Shown here: in pieces, positions 7,917-14,294 of the stretch | How positions within the stretch are numbered: position 1 is the first letter of the stretch | Layout of the letters: each line of letters begins with the position of its first letter | NCBI GenBank assembly: GCA_035284745.1 | Contig: JAYKIL010000017.1 | Coordinates: 1 to 23,778, forward strand | DNA from: JAYKJB01 sp035284745 [NCBI: Candidatus Sericytochromatia bacterium] | GTDB lineage: Bacteria; Cyanobacteriota; Sericytochromatia; S15B-MN24 | Length of the DNA stretch: 23,778 nucleotides | Reading direction: 5' to 3' | The notes under the pieces: model-generated | Databases searched by the model: none | What the model was told of the DNA's origin: nothing | The model's input: only the letters and a program-made list of their open reading frames with translations | Translations under genes and position numbers: made by a program

Positions 7917-9141
7917 TGGCAGATGCCCCCTCAGAATCGACATCAACAGCGAAACGTTGACGCGCGGCGGTGGCCTCGCGCTCACTCGCTTCATAATGAG
8001 CCAATAATTCGCGCAAGGAATCGCCCCCATACTTTTCGAGGCAAGCCTCAGCCAGCACCCAAGCCACCATGGCCTCGGCGACCACGGCGGCCGCCGGCAC
8101 CGCACAGGTGTCGGCCCGCTCGAAGTGCGCCGGAACCGGTTCACCGTCCGGCCACGTCGCGCCCGTCAAAGGCCGCGGCAGTGTTGAGATGGGCTTCTTC
8201 ACCGCGCGCAGCACCAGGGGTTGGCCATTGGTCACGCCCCCTTCCAGGCCCCCGGCCTGGTTGCTCACCCGCGCAAAACCCTCCAAGAAAGTATCCTGGG
8301 CCTCATGGCCTGGCAAGGAAGCCAATTCAAAACCGCGGCCAAAAGCCACCCCTTTGATGGCCGGAATGCTCATCACCGCTTGCGCCAAGCGGCCATCCAG
8401 GCGGCGATCCCAGTGCACATAAGACCCCAGGCCAGTGGGCAGAGAAGAGGTCCGCACCTCTATCACCCCTCCGAGTGACGTGCCTGCCCGTTTGGCCGCG
8501 TCAATTTCTGCCACCATGGCTGACGAGGCCGCCAAGTCACAACAGCGGACCGGCGAAGCCTCGCTGCGTTCGCGTAAATCCGATAATGTGCACGTCTCAT
8601 CGTTTGCCACAGCACAAACAGATCCAATCTGCTGCACGCTGCCCAACACATCGATGCCCAGATGCCCCAACAGCAATTTTGCACAGCCGCCGGCGACCAC
8701 CCGCGCAGCGGTTTCGCGGGCACTCGCTCTTTCCAGGACGTCACGCACATCCTCCAGACCATATTTCACAGCCCCTGCGTAATCGGCATGGCCGGGGCGC
8801 AGGCGGTCAATTTTTCGCAGGGCCAACTGCGCTTCTCGTTCGGCATCTTTCAAATCCCGCGGAGCAGGACTCATGGCCCCGAGCCAGTTGACGTGGTCCC
8901 GATTAAGAATTTGTAACGCCACGGGTGCACCCGTCGTGACGCCCAAGCGCACCCCGCCAAGAATCGTCACCTCATCGCGTTCAACTTTCATCCGTCCGCC
9001 GCGGCCGTGGCCCTTCGCCCGGCGGCGTAAATCGACATTCAACGTCTCCGCCTCAAACGGAAGGCCCGCAGGAAGCCCCTCTACAATAAGGGTGAGGACC
9101 GGTCCATGCGACTCTCCGGCCGTCATAAATCGCAAAGTCAC
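7909..9141 (-). CDS. aroC: Chorismate synthase AroC (Gram-positive/Thermus type)
   Basis: A 410-residue FMN-dependent lyase that turns 5-enolpyruvylshikimate-3-phosphate into chorismate. The start is taken as GTG 9141, which forms a GTGA overlap with the aroE stop and puts TLRFMTAGESHGP at the N-terminus. An upstream TTG at 9156 would lie within aroE. Other signatures are RRAKGHGRGGRM, RPGHADYAG, VLERASARET, GLGSYVHWDRRLD and NQAGGLEGG. The opening and the KGHGRG segment match the bacterial class found in Firmicutes, Actinobacteria and Thermus, not the E. coli-type opening (TTFGESHG). It is the second gene of the overlapping aro operon. Confidence 0.95.
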   Translation of the reverse strand: MTLRFMTAGESHGPVLTLIVEGLPAGLPFEAETLNVDLRRRAKGHGRGGRMKVERDEVTILGGVRLGVTTGAPVALQILNRDHVNWLGAMSPAPRDLKDAEREAQLALRKIDRLRPGHADYAGAVKYGLEDVRDVLERASARETAARVVAGGCAKLLLGHLGIDVLGSVQQIGSVCAVANDETCTLSDLRERSEASPVRCCDLAASSAMVAEIDAAKRAGTSLGGVIEVRTSSLPTGLGSYVHWDRRLDGRLAQAVMSIPAIKGVAFGRGFELASLPGHEAQDTFLEGFARVSNQAGGLEGGVTNGQPLVLRAVKKPISTLPRPLTGATWPDGEPVPAHFERADTCAVPAAAVVAEAMVAWVLAEACLEKYGGDSLRELLAHYEASEREATAARQRFAVDVDSEGASANV

Positions 9142-10019
9142 TGGCGCAACCCCCAACGACTGCCATCGTCATGCGCCACCGCCCGCCACATGTCGGCGCG
9201 TGGGGCTGGTTGGCCGGTAAAGCGGGTAAAGGCAAGCGCCGCCTGTTCCATCAGCATCGGCAAGCCATTCAGAGCCTTCAAACCACGGCCCCGGGCTGCC
9301 AGCAACATCAAAGATTCGAACTGCCCGTAAATCAGGTCGTTGACCACCGCCGTCTCGGGGAAGGCCGCGAGCACCCGCGCCGACAAGGGGGAGGTGAAGC
9401 CATCCGCTCCCACCGGCGTGGCATTGACCACCCAGTCACAACGGGGCGCCAGTGACTCCAACGTCGTCACATCCTCCCAAAACACGACATGACCCGGCAC
9501 ACCAGGCAAAAGTTCCGCTCGCAAGCGAGTTGCCTTGTCTAGGTTCCGCGCCACCAGATAAACGGCCCGCGCCCCCAGTTCCCGCAACGCCAACGCCACG
9601 GCACGCGCGGCCCCCCCGGAACCCAGTAAAAGGCATTCCGAGCCTGAGGGGAAGACACCCCCGACGCACGCCTGGAAGCCCCCCACATCGGTGTTGTCAC
9701 CGCAAAGCTGATCGCCTTGCCAGTACACCGTGTTCACCGCGCCCGTCTCGCGGGCCAGAGGGGTCAGTGTGTCAAGCAAGGGAATCACGGCCACCTTGTG
9801 GGGCATCGTAACGTTGTAGCCGCCCCTGCCCACGTCGCGCAACGCTTGAATGGCCGCGGGCAGGGCTTGCGGGGGCACCCGAAGTTGACGGTAATGCCCC
9901 GGCAAGCCACAAGCCAACAGCGCCGCGTTGTGCAAGCGAGGCGAGAGCGTAAAATCCAGGGGGTCACCGATCACCCCGTAAACGGGTTCATCCAGCGTCA
10001 CTCCTCCAGCGTAGAGCAT
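9138..10019 (-). CDS. aroE: Shikimate dehydrogenase AroE
   Basis: A 293-residue NADP-dependent oxidoreductase that reduces 3-dehydroshikimate to shikimate. The substrate-binding N-domain shows GVIGDPLDFTLSPRLHN, the catalytic Lys in NVTMPHK, and GDNTD with the paired Asp. The nucleotide-binding domain has the glycine loop GSGGAARA, then VVNATPVG and a C-terminal NGLPMLMEQAALAF helix. The ATG at 10019 is preferred, since it begins 14 codons before the conserved IGDP and keeps clear of the divergent glsA. No good SD precedes it, but a GGAGGA lies just inside, before an in-frame CTG, so the exact start is uncertain. It is the promoter-proximal gene of the aro operon. Confidence 0.92.
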   Translation of the reverse strand: MLYAGGVTLDEPVYGVIGDPLDFTLSPRLHNAALLACGLPGHYRQLRVPPQALPAAIQALRDVGRGGYNVTMPHKVAVIPLLDTLTPLARETGAVNTVYWQGDQLCGDNTDVGGFQACVGGVFPSGSECLLLGSGGAARAVALALRELGARAVYLVARNLDKATRLRAELLPGVPGHVVFWEDVTTLESLAPRCDWVVNATPVGADGFTSPLSARVLAAFPETAVVNDLIYGQFESLMLLAARGRGLKALNGLPMLMEQAALAFTRFTGQPAPRADMWRAVAHDDGSRWGLRQ

Positions 10020-10104
10020 AACGGACGTCGGTGGAAGGGGGGAATCGGATGATCGCAGCCTTGAAAAAATCTTCTGAGCGCTGCGAGGGTATGACGCATG
10101 GGGG

Positions 10105-10113
10105 CTTATACCA
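10105..10113 (-). promoter_or_regulatory. Extended -10 element upstream of aroE
   Basis: Read on the minus strand, TGG followed by TATAAG is an extended -10 element within the 149-bp divergent region between aroE and glsA. It would place the start of transcription about 80 nt before the aroE ATG. It has the same TGGTATAA core as the element before glgX. No convincing -35 is present. Confidence 0.35.
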
Positions 10114-10168
10114 GCGAAACCCACAACTAAGTCATCAGCATAAGGCCGCCCATCAGGGGGAGAACTCA

Positions 10169-11125
10169 GTGAATCACCCGGACCCACGTACCCCCATAGA
10201 TGCACTACTCACAGAGCTTTACGCGCGACACCGCGGCCTGAACGAAGGGAAACTGGCCGCGTATATTCCGGAACTCGCCAAGGCCAATCCGGACTGCTTC
10301 GCCATCGCCGTATGCACCCCTGCGGGAGAGATCCATCAAATTGGCGACATCGAGCAAATCTTTACGATACAGTCAGTCTCCAAACCATTTGTACACGGGT
10401 TGGCTCTCGATGACCATGGCCGTGATTTCGTGACAAGGCGCGTTGGTGTTGAGCCCACGGGCGACGCTTTCAACTCCATCATCACCCTGGAAGAGCGCTC
10501 CAAGCGCCCTCACAACCCCATGGTGAACGCCGGGGCGATCGCGATGGCGAGCCTTCTCAAGGGAGGTAGCCAAACCGAACGCTTGAACCGTTTGCTGGAA
10601 GGCTTTTCCCGCTATACAGGCCATCGAGTGAATGTAGACATGTCGGTGTTTATGTCTGAGCGCACCACCGGTCATCGCAACCGCGCCATTGCGCATCTTA
10701 TGCTGAATTTCGGCATGATCGAAGGGGCTGTGGACGAGGCCCTCGATCTTTACTTTCAGCAGTGCTCTATTCTGGTGACCTGTCGCGATTTGGCAGTGAT
10801 GGCGGGTACTCTGGCGAACCAAGGAAGGAACCCTCTGACGGGGGCACAGGCCGTGCAACGCGAGCACGTGAAAGACATTCTCAGTGTGATGTACACGTGT
10901 GGAATGTACGATTATTCGGGGGAATGGGTTTACCGCGTGGGCCTGCCTGCGAAAAGTGGCGTTGGCGGGGGTATCATTGCCGTAGTGCCTGGAAAATTGG
11001 GTATCGCAGTTTTTTCGCCACCGCTCGACGAGCGGGGAAATTCAGTCCGCGGCATTGCCGTCTGCCGTGACCTCTCAGAGCGCTTAGGCCTGCATTTGTT
11101 TGACAGCAACCCCGATGCCATCTAA
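10169..11125 (+). CDS. glsA: Glutaminase (serine-dependent beta-lactamase fold, GlsA family)
   Basis: A 318-residue enzyme that hydrolyses L-glutamine to glutamate and ammonia. The start is GTG 10169, with a GGGGGAG site about 6 nt upstream; the longer in-frame extension back to 10031 overlaps the aroE control region and is unlike the family. The catalytic SxxK is S69-V-S-K72 in the segment TIQSVSKPF. Other family signatures are [20 protein letters not shown], and near the C-terminus [23 protein letters not shown]. The size matches YbgJ/GlsA (about 305-320). It is the first gene of a three-gene run with the ADP-ribosylglycohydrolase homologue and the HD protein. Confidence 0.95.
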   Translation: MNHPDPRTPIDALLTELYARHRGLNEGKLAAYIPELAKANPDCFAIAVCTPAGEIHQIGDIEQIFTIQSVSKPFVHGLALDDHGRDFVTRRVGVEPTGDAFNSIITLEERSKRPHNPMVNAGAIAMASLLKGGSQTERLNRLLEGFSRYTGHRVNVDMSVFMSERTTGHRNRAIAHLMLNFGMIEGAVDEALDLYFQQCSILVTCRDLAVMAGTLANQGRNPLTGAQAVQREHVKDILSVMYTCGMYDYSGEWVYRVGLPAKSGVGGGIIAVVPGKLGIAVFSPPLDERGNSVRGIAVCRDLSERLGLHLFDSNPDAI

Positions 11126-11148
11126 GCCCGTGCCATAAGGAGACCCGC

Positions 11149-12069
11149 GTGAACCAGCAAGCCCACACCATGATCCAGGCCGCACTGGTGGCCGATGCAC
11201 TCAGCCTACCGGCCCACTGGAACTACGATTCCGAGGCCATTTCCGCACGCTGGGGATTAATAACCGAACTGCACACACCACCGGCGGAAGGCTACCATGG
11301 CGGCCAGCCGGCCGGGGGCCAAACCCACTATGGTGTTCAAGCCCTCGTGTTGCTCGACACCCTCGCGGCCCAGCAAGGTCCCTTCGACGCCGCTGCGTTT
11401 ATGGCTTCGTGGCGCAAATTTTGGGCGAGTACGCCTCCCAGCTATATGGACGGCGCGACACGGCAAACCCTGGCTCATCTCGAGGCTGGAGCGCCTGTGC
11501 TGGAAGCCGGTTCACCCTCGTCTGACTGGGGTGGTGCCTCGCGGGGTGTCCCCTTGATAGCCGCCACCTTGAAGCAAGACGAAAGGACGGCGGTGGCAGC
11601 CGTGATGGCCCAAACCGAGTTAACCCATCGTGACCCCGTGGTCATCGAGGGCGCTGCATTTTGGACGCGCGCGGTGCGGCACGTGGCGGCTGGCAAACCT
11701 GTTCCAGAGGCATTGGAAGCAGCAGCCACGGCCGAGTATTTGGCATTGCCTGCTGTCGAGATGCTCGCACGCGCGCTGGCCACCCTTCCGCAAGGAGGTG
11801 TCGCAGCGGTACAGGCCTTGGGTCCTGCGTGCGGAATTCAAGGGGCCTTGCCGGCCACCCTGGCATTGGCTCTTTTATATGCAGACGATTTGGAAATGGC
11901 CCTGATTGAAAACGTGATGGCGGGTGGAGATTCGGCCGCCCGAGGTTTGGCGCTCGGGGCATTGTTGGGCGCCAAACCTGGCGCCCAAGTCCCAGAACGG
12001 TGGCTTATGGCTTGGCAGGCGAGGGAGCGGGTGAACGCAGCGCTGGGAGGCCTGGCGACACGCCCGTGA
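11149..12069 (+). CDS. ADP-ribosylglycohydrolase (DraG/ADPRH-fold) family protein, divergent metal site
   Basis: A 306-residue all-helical protein starting at GTG 11149, with AAGGAG 6 nt upstream and 23 bp after glsA. The family landmarks are an N-terminal ALVADALSLPAHW helix and a C-terminal GGDSAARGLALGALLGA. In canonical DraG and ADPRH enzymes the first metal motif is T-D-D and the last is GGDTD; here the equivalents appear to be GGQTHYG and GGDSAA. Several metal-ligand Asp residues therefore look replaced. DraG-type enzymes remove ADP-ribose from Arg side chains (for example on nitrogenase reductase). This one may use another substrate or metal arrangement, or be inactive. Family assignment is good; activity is uncertain. 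Confidence 0.8.
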   Translation: MNQQAHTMIQAALVADALSLPAHWNYDSEAISARWGLITELHTPPAEGYHGGQPAGGQTHYGVQALVLLDTLAAQQGPFDAAAFMASWRKFWASTPPSYMDGATRQTLAHLEAGAPVLEAGSPSSDWGGASRGVPLIAATLKQDERTAVAAVMAQTELTHRDPVVIEGAAFWTRAVRHVAAGKPVPEALEAAATAEYLALPAVEMLARALATLPQGGVAAVQALGPACGIQGALPATLALALLYADDLEMALIENVMAGGDSAARGLALGALLGAKPGAQVPERWLMAWQARERVNAALGGLATRP

Positions 12070-12106
12070 TATTCGGCTGGCACCATCTGAATGGAGAGGT
12101 TGTTAA

Positions 12107-12730
12107 ATGGCGGTGAACCAAGAAATTCCTGCATCCTGGCTGGATGATTGTTACCAGGTATTGCAGAAATACCGCGGCGACGTATCCCACGCCCAAAAGG
12201 TGGCTCGCTTGGCTGAAGGTCTGTTTGACTGGACCCGTGAATTTTCCGGTCTCAACGACAGTGAGCGCATCCCATTGGTTGCGGCGGGCCTGTTGCACGA
12301 CATCGGCCACGTGGTCGGGGCGGCGAAGCATCACCGGCACAGTGCGTGGCTGTTACGGAATGACGAGGCGCTGGCGGCGTGGCCCAGCGACCTGAGGGAG
12401 ACCGTGGCATGGTTGGCGTTAAACCACCGCAAAAGCCGAGTGCGAGAGGCGCGCGGCAAAGACCGGGCTGCCATGGGGCGCCTGTGGCGAATGGCAGCCA
12501 TTCTGCGCCTGGCGGATGTTTTTGATCGGGCCCACAATCAAAGAACGGCCGTTCACGAGATGCAAGTGGACGCAGACAACGCCACCATTCTATTTGTGCT
12601 CTCGGAATTCGATATCTCCACCTCCGCCGAAGCCATTCGGCGCAAGGCAGCGTGGGCGGCAGAAGCGTGGGATGCTGAATTGATCTTCATATGCGGTGAC
12701 GACCGGTTGAGCGTGACACCCGGAGATTGA
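12107..12730 (+). CDS. Stand-alone HD-domain protein like the Ppx/GppA C-terminal domain
   Basis: A 207-residue protein starting at ATG 12107 after a GGAGAGG site. The metal-binding HD is in LLHDIGH near residue 65. An N-terminal His helix (HAQKVARLAEGLFD), HHRHSAWLL, NHRKSRV and a distal AAILRLADVFDRAHNQ complete the pattern. This order matches the C-terminal HD-like domain of exopolyphosphatase / guanosine-pentaphosphate phosphohydrolases, but the N-terminal ASKHA catalytic domain is absent. It could be a small phosphohydrolase acting on polyphosphate or nucleotides, or a regulatory partner. It lies 37 bp after the ADP-ribosylglycohydrolase homologue, so it is probably in the same operon. 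Confidence 0.8.
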   Translation: MAVNQEIPASWLDDCYQVLQKYRGDVSHAQKVARLAEGLFDWTREFSGLNDSERIPLVAAGLLHDIGHVVGAAKHHRHSAWLLRNDEALAAWPSDLRETVAWLALNHRKSRVREARGKDRAAMGRLWRMAAILRLADVFDRAHNQRTAVHEMQVDADNATILFVLSEFDISTSAEAIRRKAAWAAEAWDAELIFICGDDRLSVTPGD

Positions 12731-12812
12731 TAGCACCCTTCCTCACAGGGGTTGGCGGGATCGCTTCCACAGGTTAAAAGGCTTGCTTGGGAGGGTACGT
12801 GAGTCGAGGCAT

Positions 12813-12832
12813 CTGTACAATGTGTCGTACAG
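12813..12832. promoter_or_regulatory. Inverted repeat upstream of the four-Cys small gene
   Basis: CTGTAC (12813-12818) and GTACAG (12827-12832) form a perfect 6-bp inverted repeat with an 8-bp spacer, about 40 bp before the ATG at 12871. The left arm runs into TACAAT, a possible -10, but no -35 is found at normal spacing. It may be an operator or an RNA hairpin. Confidence 0.3.
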
Positions 12833-12870
12833 GCCCAGACTCACCGACTGCTCGATTCAGGAACCCCGCC

Positions 12871-13044
12871 ATGATTTGCCCATTGATGAGCTACGCCGCC
12901 AACCAGGTTCAGTGTGTGAAAGAAGAATGCGCAGTATGGGACAAGCGCGAAGAAGCCTGTGGCATGTTATCGGTGGGGCATCGGGTCCAAGAAGGCCTGT
13001 TCGACCTGGTGAGCACCCTGAACGAAATCAAGGTGAAGTTCTAG
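12871..13044 (+). CDS. Small four-cysteine protein, function unknown
   Basis: A 57-residue protein starting at ATG 12871, with an AGGA-type site (CAGGAACC) about 8 nt upstream; longer in-frame starts at 12787 and 12823 lack one. It opens MICPLMSY. The cysteines are spaced C-x10-C-x4-C-x9-C (CPLMSY, QCVKEE, ECAVWD, EACGML), a spacing that could bind a metal ion or an Fe-S cluster. Similar short CPxMS...C...C.W proteins occur widely as uncharacterised genes. It ends before a convergent operon on the other strand. Confidence 0.6.
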   Translation: MICPLMSYAANQVQCVKEECAVWDKREEACGMLSVGHRVQEGLFDLVSTLNEIKVKF

Positions 13045-13060
13045 TCGTTCGGTGGAGCGG

Positions 13061-13112
13061 GCGGCTCAGTGCCGCGCCAAAACATCCCCACTCCCCCGCG
13101 CCCATTGGGGGG
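13061..13112. terminator. Weak hairpins in the convergent gap
   Basis: Two short stems lie between the four-Cys gene and the convergent minus-strand operon: GCGGC-TCAGT-GCCGC (13061-13075), and a C-run/G-run pair (CCCCC near 13093-13097 with GGGGGG at 13107-13112). Neither is followed by a clear T tract. They may serve as terminators. Confidence 0.2.
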
Positions 13113-13131
13113 TAGGCACGCGCTGCCATCG

Positions 13132-13455
13132 TCAGTATTTAGACTCTGGATGTGGCTTTTTCCCCAATGACAGGCTGTCTAGCAGATGTCCAAAAGGGTC
13201 TGGGGGCAATTGGTCCGCCTGGCCCTCCAGGTTCAGTTCGTCTTCTTGTTCAATGAGCGCCGGGTGCGAGGGAACGTACTCCTCCGGCGCCCTGCGGCGC
13301 CGACGCCCGTCTGGCTCCCCGTCTTCCTCGTCGTCTCGTGGCGCCCGCCCCTCCCACGGGTTGGCCTTCAGGCGTTGCGTCAGCCAAAGCCTGCGGGCAG
13401 ATTCGTCTTCCCGAGAATAATTCCGCTGTTTGGCATCTTGAGAGCGATCAAGCAC
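13132..13455 (-). CDS. Small charged protein, third gene of an orphan operon
   Basis: 107 residues from GTG 13455, with GGGAGG 7 nt upstream. No known domain is recognised. The protein is highly charged and Pro-rich, with an acidic patch (DDEEDGEPD), a run of five Arg, and a C-terminal half containing FGHLLDSLSLG. It looks largely disordered. It begins 12 bp after the stop of the preceding small gene, so it belongs to a three-gene operon. The good ribosome site and spacing support a real gene; I cannot suggest a function. Confidence 0.6.
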   Translation of the reverse strand: MLDRSQDAKQRNYSREDESARRLWLTQRLKANPWEGRAPRDDEEDGEPDGRRRRRAPEEYVPSHPALIEQEDELNLEGQADQLPPDPFGHLLDSLSLGKKPHPESKY

Positions 13456-13467
13456 AACCGGGCCTCC

Positions 13468-13641
13468 CTATGACCCTTTCTGCTTATCCTTCAATTCTTT
13501 CGCCTTCCGGGCCGTTTCGTGAAGCAAAGGGAAGGCAGGGTCATCCATGATGCGTTTGGCCAGCGCCTCAACGTGGCGCTGAGTATTTTCTGACTGGGCC
13601 AAACGCTTGGTTCCCCTCGTGGGTTTGGATGACTCTGACAT
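13468..13641 (-). CDS. Small basic helical protein, second gene of an orphan operon
   Basis: 57 residues from ATG 13641, ending in TAG, and placed 5 bp after the stop of the upstream small gene. It opens MSESSKPTRGTKRLA, followed by a predicted amphipathic helix (HVEALAKRIMDDPAF) and a Lys-rich end (KAKELKDKQKG). No domain is recognised. It lies between two other small genes on the same strand with minimal gaps, which favours translation as part of one transcript. Confidence 0.5.
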   Translation of the reverse strand: MSESSKPTRGTKRLAQSENTQRHVEALAKRIMDDPAFPLLHETARKAKELKDKQKGS

Positions 13642-13646
13642 ACGCC

Positions 13647-13931
13647 CTACCCGACGAGCGACACGACTTCGCGCAGGCTGTCTGCCGCCAAATTCGCAGC
13701 AAAAACGGCCGGGTCAGGATCGTATGCGTTGGCAAGGCGATCCATCGCCGCGGCGGACATCGCCGCTGCGGACGCTGCGGGGGCCGTTGCATTGCCCGAA
13801 CGGACCAAAGCGTCTCCACTGAAAGTTGCCGACGGCTTACTCGCCGGTGCTTGAGGCGCAGCGGGTGCAACCCGCTTGGTAATTCCACCAAGACCGACGC
13901 CAGACCCGTTGTTAGAGTTTACGGAATTCAT
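13647..13931 (-). CDS. Small Ala/Ser-rich protein, first gene of an orphan operon
   Basis: 94 residues from ATG 13931, with a GAGGA site about 8 nt upstream. The N-terminal 50 residues are low-complexity (Asn/Ser/Gly then Ala/Pro/Lys) and probably disordered. The C-terminal third is helical: MDRLANAYDPDPAVFAANLA, then DSLREVV. A disordered N-terminus with a short helix carrying a D-P-x-x-x-A-x-x-L pattern recalls anti-sigma factor FlgM in outline, but the match is too weak for a name. It heads a tight three-gene operon below an AT-rich promoter region. Confidence 0.6.
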   Translation of the reverse strand: MNSVNSNNGSGVGLGGITKRVAPAAPQAPASKPSATFSGDALVRSGNATAPAASAAAMSAAAMDRLANAYDPDPAVFAANLAADSLREVVSLVG

Positions 13932-13985
13932 TTTTTTTCCTCACTGCCTTTTTGGGTGTGCCGCGTGGCTCGCACTCTCGTTTTT

Positions 13986-13993
13986 TTATCGGC
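13986..13993 (-). promoter_or_regulatory. Octamer identical to the sigma-28 -10 consensus
   Basis: Minus strand GCCGATAA, 55 nt before the 94-residue gene, equals the flagellar sigma-28 (FliA) -10 consensus. The matching -35 (TAAA-rich, 11 bp upstream) is not present; the sequence there is CATGTGAG. It may be a chance match. Confidence 0.2.
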
Positions 13994-14058
13994 CCAACTC
14001 ACGGCTCACATGATGGTCTATCGCTGCCGAGACGAAAAACTTGCGAGTTTAAAATGCG

Positions 14059-14086
14059 TTTATACAAATTTTTTATAAAGTCTTAA
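14059..14086 (-). promoter_or_regulatory. Candidate sigma-70-type promoter of the orphan operon
   Basis: On the minus strand, TTAAGA (14086-14081, 4 of 6) and TATAAA (14064-14059, 5 of 6) are separated by 16 bp within the most AT-rich part of the gap. This gives a leader of about 120 nt before the ATG at 13931. Confidence 0.35.
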
Positions 14087-14150
14087 AAGAAAACCCATTC
14101 AAGGGAGAATAAGCCTGCATTCAAGCAGTTTCCGAGCAGAAAATAACCTT

Positions 14151-14196
14151 GACAGCGGGCCTTGAGCCGACAAAGGGTCCAAGCCGCTGCGCTGTC
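14151..14196. terminator. Long imperfect hairpin, possible terminator of the oxygenase gene
   Basis: GACAGCG (14151-14157) pairs perfectly with CGCTGTC (14190-14196), and an inner GGC(C)TTG pairs with CAAGCC with one bulge. Read on the minus strand it is followed within a few bases by TTATTTTCT. It lies about 100 nt past the oxygenase stop, so it could end that transcript. Confidence 0.35.
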
Positions 14197-14249
14197 TTCA
14201 TTTCCGGCTATTGAAGACCCCGATGGGCCATGTTCGCAAAATGTTAAGA

Positions 14250-14265
14250 GGTGATAAAGATCACA
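14250..14265. promoter_or_regulatory. CRP/FNR-family-like palindrome
   Basis: GGTGA-TAAAGA-TCACA matches the CRP consensus TGTGA-N6-TCACA at 9 of 10 half-site bases, and its core GTGAT-AAAG-ATCAC is a perfect palindrome. It lies 30 bp past the oxygenase stop and about 320 bp before the orphan operon, so its target gene is unclear. Confidence 0.35.
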
Positions 14266-14294
14266 GGAAGTTCACCCTCACCCTCCCCGGCTGA

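Larger units (their letters stand above)
13932..14294. other. Intergenic region with AT-rich control sequences
   Basis: A 363-bp stretch with no supportable gene, lying between the oxygenase 3' end and the start of the three-gene orphan operon (both minus strand). It holds an AT-rich core (14047-14093), a minus-strand promoter candidate, a GCCGATAA octamer, a long imperfect hairpin and a CRP-like palindrome, each listed separately. Confidence 0.7.

Noticed and set aside
7440-8144. Longer 234-codon reading of aroQ
   Set aside because: The extra N-terminus lies wholly inside aroC, has no AroQ similarity, and the ATG at 7916 sits at the expected family start.
10031-10168. N-terminal extension of glutaminase
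   Set aside because: No ribosome site; it occupies the divergent control region, and the GTG at 10169 has a good SD and the correct family length.
13112-13123. A 12-base sequence (TAGGCACGCGCT) that recurs at 21332-21343, both in convergent gaps
   Set aside because: Repeats of this length are expected by chance many times in 24 kb; the flanks do not match.
5872-13470. Genome-wide reassignment of UAG as the explanation for the amber codons
   Set aside because: aroKB, the 57-residue small gene at 13468 and the M23 gene end in TAG at their natural C-termini, so UAG is an ordinary stop in the rest of the window.
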